The notes under the pieces are model-generated. The model saw only the letters and a program-made list of their open reading frames with translations. It had not been told where the DNA came from and did no database searches. Both the position numbers and the translations under genes were made by a program. A stretch of 10,833 nt of DNA from JBFELO01 sp041552055 (GTDB lineage Bacteria > Acidobacteriota > Thermoanaerobaculia > Thermoanaerobaculales > Sulfomarinibacteraceae), in assembly GCA_041552055.1 (NCBI GenBank), contig JBFELO010000152.1, positions 1 to 10,833 on the forward strand, in the 5' to 3' direction. Positions 5,400-10,833 of the stretch are shown here, one piece after another. Positions within the stretch are counted from its first letter, which is position 1; each line of letters opens with the position of its first letter.

Positions 5400-7373
5400 T
5401 TAGAACAGATCCTGTTGGGGATCGTTTTCGCCCGCGGCTCGCTCGACCGGTTTCGTACCGTTGCCGTTCTCGACCCGCACCCGCTTGATCTTGGCAACGG
5501 GCTTGGGGGCGAGGCGTCGACCGCGCGCGGTGACACCGGTCTGCTCGAGATCGCCGAGTTCGAACTCCGCCTCGTGCACGCGCTGGCGTTTCCTGGGCAC
5601 GAAGTCGAGGTGGACCGTGTCGTTGCAGTCACCCTCGACCAGCAGATCGACCCTGCCCTTGCGGTCCTTGATGAGCTCGTACTCCCGGTCGCGGATGAAG
5701 GCCTTGATGTGGATCTTCTTGCCGTACACGATCTTGTCTTTGGTCCGGTAGACGACCGTGAAGTGGACGCCCTCCTCCGGATCGAACACCTTGCAGTAGA
5801 TGACCTGCGGGATCAGGACCTTGTCCTCCGGCCCGGTGATCCGGTACGAGCCGTCGCGCGACACCAGCAGGATCTTGTCGTACTCAGACACGTCGAGCTG
5901 ATGGCGGTCGCCCTTGACAGCGGTGCCGAAGAAGCCGGTCTTCGAGTCGTAGGAGACCCGAAGGTTCTGGCGCGAGACCGCCCGCACGTCCACCGTCTCG
6001 AACGTCGAGACCTCGGATCGGCGGGGGAATCGCTCCGCGTAGGTGTCGATGAGGTGTTCGAGGTAGGCGATGGTGGTGGGCGTGAGCTTCCTGAGCTTGC
6101 CGCGGACCTGCTTCAGGGCATTGACGGTGGTGGTGATGTCCTTGCGGTTCTTCTCGATGTCGAACCGCGAGATTCGGCGGATCGGGATTCCGAGCAGCCG
6201 CGCGATGTCGTCGTCCGTCACCTCTCTCTTGAGCTCTTTCAGGTGCGGTGCCAGACCGTCTCGGACCTCTGTGTGGACCTGCTCCTCGGTCTCGGCCTCC
6301 TCGATCCTCTTGTAGATCCGGTTCTCGATGAAGATCCGCTCGAGGTCGAGCCAGTGTTTCTTGTCGAGGAGCAGGTCGCGCTCGAGCTCGAGCTCGGCCT
6401 TGATCAGCCCTCGCAGCTGGTCGGTCAGCGAGCACAGGACCTCGCTGACGCTCATCTCGACCGGCTGCCGGTCCTTGATCATGACCATGTTGCAGCTCAC
6501 CGACACCTCGCAGTCGGTGTGGGCGTAGAGCTGCGGTATCACCTCGTCGGCGTACACGCCGCGTGCGAGGCCGACCTCGATCTCCACATCCTCGGTGGTG
6601 AAGTCGTTGATCGCGCCGATCTTGACCTTGCCCTTCTGGGCTGCCGCCTCCATCGAGGCGATCACGCTTTCGGTGGTGGTTCCGTAGGGAATCTCGCGAA
6701 TCGTGACCGTCTTCGAGTCCTTCTTCTCGATCCGGGCGCGCACCCTCACCCGGCCGTTGCCGTCGTCGTACTCGGAGACGTCGACGATGCCACCAGTCCT
6801 GAAATCGGGAAACAGCTCCATCGGCTCGTTCTTGAGGATCTTGATCTGGGCCTCGAGCAGCTCGCCGAAGTTGTGCGGCAGGATCCGGGTCGACATGCCC
6901 ACCGCGATGCCCTCGGCTCCCAGCAGCAGGATGACCGGGAGCTTGGCGGGCAGTGATTCGGGTTCCTCGGTGCGGCCGTCGTAGGACGGTCGGTACCGGG
7001 TCAGCGCCTTCCTGAACAGCGTCTCCTTGGCGAGATCCGTGAGCCGGCACTCGATGTAGCGCGGTGCGGCAGCGGGGTGGCCGGTGAGGATGTTACCGAA
7101 ATTGCCCTGCTTCTCGATGAAGTATTCCTTGTTGGCGAGGGCGACTAGTGCGTCACCGATCGAGGCGTCGCCGTGCGGGTGGAGCTTCATCGTGTCGCCG
7201 ATGACGTTGGCGACCTTGTGGAACTTGCCGTCGTCCATACGAAACAGCGTGGTGAGAATCCGTCGCTGGACCGGCTTGAGACCGTCCCGGATGTCGGGGA
7301 TCGCCCGGTCGACGATCACGTACGACGCGTACTGAAGGAAGTTGTCGGCCATCAGTGGTTCGAGTCGCGTCAT
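5400..7373 (-). CDS. parC: DNA topoisomerase IV subunit A (ParC)
   Basis: ParC is the DNA-breaking subunit of topoisomerase IV, which with ParE unlinks daughter chromosomes and relaxes supercoils using ATP. The 657-residue protein has the breakage-reunion core at about residues 1-460: the IPDIRDGLKPVQRRIL segment (25-40), the helix containing HPHGDASIGDA (65-75), and the catalytic R105-Y106 in AAAPRYIECRL. The position matching the quinolone-contact Ser83 of E. coli GyrA is Ala70, while the Asp87 equivalent is D74. STRILPHN (161-168) matches the DNA-bending wedge. The C-terminal part (about 465-630) is a short beta-rich domain and lacks the GyrA box QRRGGKG, which argues against gyrase A. It is shorter than E. 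coli ParC (752). The sequence most resembles Bacteroidetes-type ParC. It is the second gene of a parE-parC operon, 42 bases after parE, with a GCGAGGGA ribosome site. Confidence 0.93.
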   Translation of the reverse strand: MTRLEPLMADNFLQYASYVIVDRAIPDIRDGLKPVQRRILTTLFRMDDGKFHKVANVIGDTMKLHPHGDASIGDALVALANKEYFIEKQGNFGNILTGHPAAAPRYIECRLTDLAKETLFRKALTRYRPSYDGRTEEPESLPAKLPVILLLGAEGIAVGMSTRILPHNFGELLEAQIKILKNEPMELFPDFRTGGIVDVSEYDDGNGRVRVRARIEKKDSKTVTIREIPYGTTTESVIASMEAAAQKGKVKIGAINDFTTEDVEIEVGLARGVYADEVIPQLYAHTDCEVSVSCNMVMIKDRQPVEMSVSEVLCSLTDQLRGLIKAELELERDLLLDKKHWLDLERIFIENRIYKRIEEAETEEQVHTEVRDGLAPHLKELKREVTDDDIARLLGIPIRRISRFDIEKNRKDITTTVNALKQVRGKLRKLTPTTIAYLEHLIDTYAERFPRRSEVSTFETVDVRAVSRQNLRVSYDSKTGFFGTAVKGDRHQLDVSEYDKILLVSRDGSYRITGPEDKVLIPQVIYCKVFDPEEGVHFTVVYRTKDKIVYGKKIHIKAFIRDREYELIKDRKGRVDLLVEGDCNDTVHLDFVPRKRQRVHEAEFELGDLEQTGVTARGRRLAPKPVAKIKRVRVENGNGTKPVERAAGENDPQQDLF

Positions 7374-7415
7374 ATCGCTTCGTCCCTCGCTTGCTGGAAT
7401 CAGGAGTGCCGTGCC

Positions 7416-9233
7416 CTAAGCAATATCCGCAATCAAGTTCTCGATGATGAACTCCTTGCGCTTCGGGGTGTTCTTGCCCATGTAGAACTCGAGTGCCTGT
7501 TTGACGTCGCCCATGGAGCCCACAGTGACCGGCACCAGCCGTTCGTCCGACGAGATGAACTGCTTGAACTCTCCGGGGCTGATCTCGCCGAGGCCCTTGA
7601 ATCGAGTGATCTCGGGGCCGCGCAGCCGCTCCACCGCGGCGTCCCGCTCGCGCTCGGAGTAGCAGTAGACCGTCTCCGTCTTGTTGCGCACCCGGAACAG
7701 CGGGGTCTCGAGGATGTAGATGTGTCGCTTCATGACGAGCTCCTCGAAGTAGCGCAAGAAGTAGGTGAGCAGCAGGTTGCGGATGTGCATGCCGTCGACG
7801 TCGGCGTCGGTCGCGATCACGACCCGGTTGTAGCGCAGTCCGTCGAGATCCTCCTCGATGCCGAGGGCGCGCATGATGTTGTAGAGCTCCTCGTTCTTGT
7901 ACACCGCCTCACGCCCGAGACCGTGCGTGTTGAGCGGCTTGCCCTTGAGTGAGTAGATGGCCTGGGTGTGGACGTCGCGCGCCTGGATCATGGCGCCCCC
8001 GGCGGAGTCGCCCTCGGTGAGGAACAGGGTGGTCTCGTCCCGCCGCTTGCCGCGGGAGTCCGACAGGTGGACCTTGCAGTCGATCAGCTTGGGGATCCTG
8101 ATCGCCACCTTCTTGGCGCGCTCCCGGGCCTCCTTCTTGATCGCCGACAGCTCCTTGCGCACACGCTCGTTGTTCTTGATCTTGGCGATCAGCTGATCGG
8201 CGACCTCGGGGTTCTTGTGCAGCCACAGCACCACCTGCTCGCGAACGGCGTTCACGATCGGGGTCCGAACCTCGGTCGAGCCGAGCTTGTTCTTGGTCTG
8301 AGACTCGAAGACGGGATCCTGGTGCTTGATGGATATCGCGCCGATCAGGCCGTCGCGGACGTCCTCGCCGGCGAAACCGTTCTTCGCGTACTCGTTGATT
8401 CCCTTGAGGATCCCCTCACGGAAGGCGCTCTGGTGCGTGCCGCCGTCGTTGGTGTACTGGCCGTTGACGAAGCTGTAGTAGGTCTCGCCGTAGGCGTGGG
8501 TGTGGGTGAAGGCGAACTCCATCCGATCGACCCGGCAGTGAAGAACCTCGTACACCCGAGGCTCGGAGCCGATCTCCTGGTCCAGCAGGTCCGCGAGGCC
8601 GGCCTTGCTGGCGAACTTGTTGCCGTTGTAGTGCAGGGTCAGGCCGCTGTTGAGGTAGGCGTAGTACCGCAAGCGGTGCTCGATGTACTCCTCGCGCCAG
8701 TCGTATTCGTCGAAGATCTCGGAGTCGGGGATGAAGCGGATCATGGTGCCGTTCGGCTGCTTCTTGTCCTTGCCGTCCTCGACCTTCTTCTTCTTGCCGC
8801 GGCTGAACCGGGCGCGCTTGTACTTGCCGTCGCGGTAGCTGATGACCTCGAAGTCGGAGGACAGGGCGTTGACCGCCTTGTTGCCGATCCCGTTCAAACC
8901 CACCGAGAACTGGAATACGTCGTCGTTGTACTTGCCGCCGGTGTTCATCTTGGACACGCAGTCGACCACCTTGCCGAGCGGGATGCCGCGGCCGAAGTCG
9001 CGCACCGTGATCTCCGAGCCGTAGCGGGTGATCTCGATCTTGCGGCCGTGCCCCATGATGAACTCGTCGATCGAGTTGTCGATGACCTCCTTGAGCATGA
9101 CGTAGATGCCGTCGGAAGGGTTGGAGCCGTCGCCGAGCCGGCCGATGTACATCCCGGTGCGGAGTCGGATGTGCTCGAGCGCGTCGAGCGTCTTGATCGC
9201 TTTCTCGTCGTAGACAACCTGTTTTTTCGCCAT
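7416..9233 (-). CDS. parE: DNA topoisomerase IV subunit B (ParE)
   Basis: ParE is the ATPase subunit that drives strand passage by topoisomerase IV. The 605-residue protein has the GHKL ATPase domain first: EVIDNSIDEF (E49, N53), DFGRGIP (79-85) and the glycine-rich lid GLNGIGNKAVNALS (112-125). The transducer domain follows, with the ATP-contacting QTK at 312-314. The TOPRIM domain has the metal ligands E407 (LTEGDSAGG) and D476-A-D-V-D480 (followed by GMHIR where many homologues have GSHI). FKGLGE (545-550) and the C-terminal region complete it. Length is close to the usual 600-650 and it lacks the insert found in E. coli-type GyrB. The GxNGIGNK and DGMHIR variants again point to the Bacteroidetes-like ParE type. 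The ATG at 9233 has a modest AAGG ribosome site. It is first in the operon with parC and divergent from the transporter gene, with 74 bases between them for both promoters. Confidence 0.94.
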   Translation of the reverse strand: MAKKQVVYDEKAIKTLDALEHIRLRTGMYIGRLGDGSNPSDGIYVMLKEVIDNSIDEFIMGHGRKIEITRYGSEITVRDFGRGIPLGKVVDCVSKMNTGGKYNDDVFQFSVGLNGIGNKAVNALSSDFEVISYRDGKYKRARFSRGKKKKVEDGKDKKQPNGTMIRFIPDSEIFDEYDWREEYIEHRLRYYAYLNSGLTLHYNGNKFASKAGLADLLDQEIGSEPRVYEVLHCRVDRMEFAFTHTHAYGETYYSFVNGQYTNDGGTHQSAFREGILKGINEYAKNGFAGEDVRDGLIGAISIKHQDPVFESQTKNKLGSTEVRTPIVNAVREQVVLWLHKNPEVADQLIAKIKNNERVRKELSAIKKEARERAKKVAIRIPKLIDCKVHLSDSRGKRRDETTLFLTEGDSAGGAMIQARDVHTQAIYSLKGKPLNTHGLGREAVYKNEELYNIMRALGIEEDLDGLRYNRVVIATDADVDGMHIRNLLLTYFLRYFEELVMKRHIYILETPLFRVRNKTETVYCYSERERDAAVERLRGPEITRFKGLGEISPGEFKQFISSDERLVPVTVGSMGDVKQALEFYMGKNTPKRKEFIIENLIADIA

Positions 9234-9307
9234 GATCGCCTTAGTTACGCCCCCGTCGTCCGGCCAAGGATACCACCTCCGACAGCCGCCGTTGGTACCA
9301 TCCGGGC

Positions 9308-10180
9308 ATGGTTGGCGGGGTCCCTCGCGTGTCGGGCGCGGCGTTGCTGGCGATCAGCCTGTGGGGCGCGTCGTTCGTCGCCACGCGCTTCGTACTCGAG
9401 GTGTTCTCGCCGCTCGCTCTGGTCGCGTTCCGGCTGGTGCTCGGCAGCCTGCTGCTGGTGATCCTCGGCCGCGCCGCCGGCTACGCGGTGTGGTCCGTCC
9501 GCGGCGGCAGGTGGGTGTGGCTCGTGCTGGGAGGCATCATGGCCGCGCACCTGCTGATCCAGGCGATCGGCCTCAAGTACACGACCGCCATCAACACCGC
9601 ATGGATCATCGCCTTCATCCCGGCGGTGATCGCGCTCGGGGCAAGGATCTTCCTCGGGCACAGGCTCGACGCCGGCGCGTGGCTGGGTGTCGCCATCGCC
9701 ACCGGTGGCGTGCTGCTGGTGACGGCCCGGCAACCACCGGACTTTTCCCAGGCGCGATTCGGTGATCTGCTCCAGATCCTCTCCTGCTTCACGTGGGCGG
9801 CGTACACCCTGATCGCGATCCGGCCGATCGGGCGGCACGGCAGCCTGCCAACGACCGCCATCCCAATGGCCGTGGCGGCGGGCGTGATGACGGTGGCCGC
9901 GGGGGTGCACGGCCGACCCCTGGTCGGGCACCCCACGGCGACGCATCTCGCGGCGCTGGCGTTTCTCGGCGCCTTCTGCAGCGGGGTGGCCTACCTCCTC
10001 TGGTTCCGCGCGGTGGGGAGGATCGGACCGGCTCGCACCGGCTCGTACCTCTACATCGAGCCGTTCGTCACGCTGGCGGTCGCGTGGAGCGTCATGCGGG
10101 AGCCGGTCACGGTGAACGCCGTCGCCGGCGGCATCGTTGTTCTTTTCGGCGTCTGGCTTGTCAATCGGAAGCGTGAGTAA
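9308..10180 (+). CDS. EamA/DMT-family inner-membrane transporter
   Basis: A 290-residue protein with about ten hydrophobic helices (roughly 10-28, 35-55, 69-87, 94-114, 122-139, 152-172, 183-200, 211-232, 240-262, 267-286), arranged as two EamA repeats of about 140 residues each. Typical features are the early LWGASFVATRFVLEVFSPL, the mid-repeat NTAWIIAFIPAVIAL, and in the second half GPARTGSYLYIEPFVTLAV with the conserved Glu-Pro. Members move amino acids, nucleosides, drugs or other small metabolites, usually outward; the substrate cannot be told from sequence. The ribosome site before the ATG is poor (TCCGGGC), and a GTG at 9329-9331 is a possible later start, but the ATG keeps the full first helix. 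It is divergent from parE, and the pairing suggests no functional link. Confidence 0.88.
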   Translation: MVGGVPRVSGAALLAISLWGASFVATRFVLEVFSPLALVAFRLVLGSLLLVILGRAAGYAVWSVRGGRWVWLVLGGIMAAHLLIQAIGLKYTTAINTAWIIAFIPAVIALGARIFLGHRLDAGAWLGVAIATGGVLLVTARQPPDFSQARFGDLLQILSCFTWAAYTLIAIRPIGRHGSLPTTAIPMAVAAGVMTVAAGVHGRPLVGHPTATHLAALAFLGAFCSGVAYLLWFRAVGRIGPARTGSYLYIEPFVTLAVAWSVMREPVTVNAVAGGIVVLFGVWLVNRKRE

Positions 10181-10199
10181 ATAATGAGGAAGGCCCGCC

Positions 10200-10266
10200 G
10201 CTCGCGGCTGACGTCGCGAGCACGATTTGTCGTGTCGACCGTCTCCGAATGCGAGCATTCGTCGAC
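10200..10266. terminator. Three consecutive hairpins just after the transporter gene
   Basis: GCTCGCG (10200-10206) pairs with CGCGAGC (10215-10221), CACGA (10221-10225) with TCGTG (10230-10234), and GTCGAC (10234-10239) with the same palindrome at 10261-10266, enclosing CGAATG-CGAG-CATTCG (10246-10261). They begin 20 bases beyond the stop codon. No uridine run follows, so classical intrinsic termination is not shown; a 3'-end stabilising or Rho-assisted role is possible. Confidence 0.4.
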
Positions 10267-10513
10267 GCCCGCCACTCCAAATCTCGCCCGCCTCCGGCGG
10301 ACGCCGGGTAGCGCGGTTTCCAGGCCCCAAACCCCCTTTTTGTGATTATCGCGCCAAGCGCCGCCCCTCTCGCCGCGTGTTCGCCCTCGTCATCGTCGCC
10401 ATGATCACGAGATCGATGGCTCCTCGACTCGGGCTCACACTGCACCGAGAGGGACACCTTTGGCGCGATCCGCTCCGCGGAGTCCGCGTGGTGGGGGCGG
10501 GACGCGTTCGGCG

Positions 10514-10581
10514 GCAGCGCCGTTGGCGCTGCACGGGCTCGGGTTCACGCCTCGCCCTGCCTCGAGCCCGCTTCCGGGCTC
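10514..10581. repeat. Hairpin cluster with alternative pairings
   Basis: GCAGCGCC (10514-10521) pairs perfectly with GGCGCTGC (10525-10532) over a 3-base loop. Directly after it, CGGGCTCG (10534-10541) can pair with CGAGCCCG (10563-10570), but the latter can instead pair as GAGCCCG (10564-10570) with CGGGCTC (10575-10581) over a 4-base loop. The two pairings exclude each other. Confidence 0.55.
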
Positions 10582-10833
10582 CTGCTGCGGCCCACGATCC
10601 GCGGCCATCTGGCACGCGGGGCGCACCATCTGACCACGTCTCGCGGCCCTCGCGACGAAGCCCTCGCGACCTCGAGCCCGCCGACCAGAGGAGGGGATGA
10701 GGGGATGACCGGTGCCTTCCGGCTCCGTCCTTCGGACTACGCCGAGACAGGTCGGCACCTGGGGGTGGGGGGATGAGGACAAGTCGCCCGGAACCCGTGG
10801 GAAGCGCGCTGGAAATGACCGCCTCGGGTGTCA

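Larger units (their letters stand above)
10181..10833. other. Non-coding, hairpin-rich end of the window
   Basis: No frame on either strand gives a protein I recognise; the long open frames are Arg/Pro/Ala-rich products of high GC and overlap each other. The stretch is dense in short dyads: the cluster at 10200-10266, CCGCC-TCC-GGCGG (10288-10300), CTCCGCGGAG (10473-10482) and those at 10514-10581. CCTCGAGCCCGC occurs twice (10560-10571 and 10670-10681), and GCCCTCGCGAC twice with a 14-base period (10646-10656 and 10660-10670). A Shine-Dalgarno-like GAGGAGG lies near 10687-10693, but the frames after it are only a few codons long. An ATG at 10815 runs off the right edge and cannot be judged. 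Confidence 0.5.

Noticed and set aside
5415..6956. 513-codon plus-strand open frame opposite parC (and a similar one at 7968-9461 opposite parE)
   Set aside because: Both are antisense to well-supported topoisomerase genes and show the Val/Leu/Asp-rich composition of reverse-complemented GC-rich codons.
10336..10341. T-run near 10336-10341 as part of an intrinsic terminator
   Set aside because: The nearest stem (10288-10300) ends more than 30 bases earlier, too far for a standard intrinsic terminator.
10815..10833. ATG at 10815 as the start of a gene leaving the window
   Set aside because: Only six codons are visible and the upstream bases show only a weak ribosome site; it cannot be judged.

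Overview
This is a high-GC bacterial window (by eye about 65% GC) with five recognisable protein genes, one of them cut by the left edge. No rRNA, tRNA, CRISPR array or transposase gene is visible. The lineage cannot be fixed from the sequence. The topoisomerase IV pair resembles the Bacteroidetes-type ParE/ParC also found in other phyla, and it sits beside a large secreted M1-like metalloprotein in a high-GC genome. Acidobacteriota or a similar group is a tentative guess.

Layout, left to right. Positions 1-884 (minus) hold the first 294 codons of a secreted protein built from about 60-residue propeller-like repeats. Positions 885-1427 are a long divergent intergenic region with a tandem 11-bp repeat and two large inverted repeats. 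Positions 1428-4421 (plus) encode an exported M1-family metallopeptidase-like protein with an extra N-terminal domain and a TPR-like tail. Positions 4724-5026 (plus) encode a 100-residue GYD-domain protein. This small gene is bracketed by two 100-bp, AT-rich palindromic elements (4501-4600 and 5064-5163), the most striking non-coding structure in the window. Positions 5285-5364 hold a different hairpin made of hexanucleotide repeats. Positions 9233-5400 (minus) are a parE-parC operon for topoisomerase IV. Positions 9308-10180 (plus), divergent from parE, encode an EamA/DMT-family transporter. The last 650 bases have no convincing gene but many short hairpins.

How the parts relate. ParE and ParC are the two subunits of one enzyme, translated from adjacent genes 42 bases apart. 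The other genes share no obvious pathway. The GYD gene with its flanking palindromes may be a small cassette placed between the M1 gene and the convergent end of parC, or the palindromes may simply be repeats that accumulate just downstream of stop codons. No complete new defence or mobile system could be demonstrated. The palindromic family is the item most worth following up.
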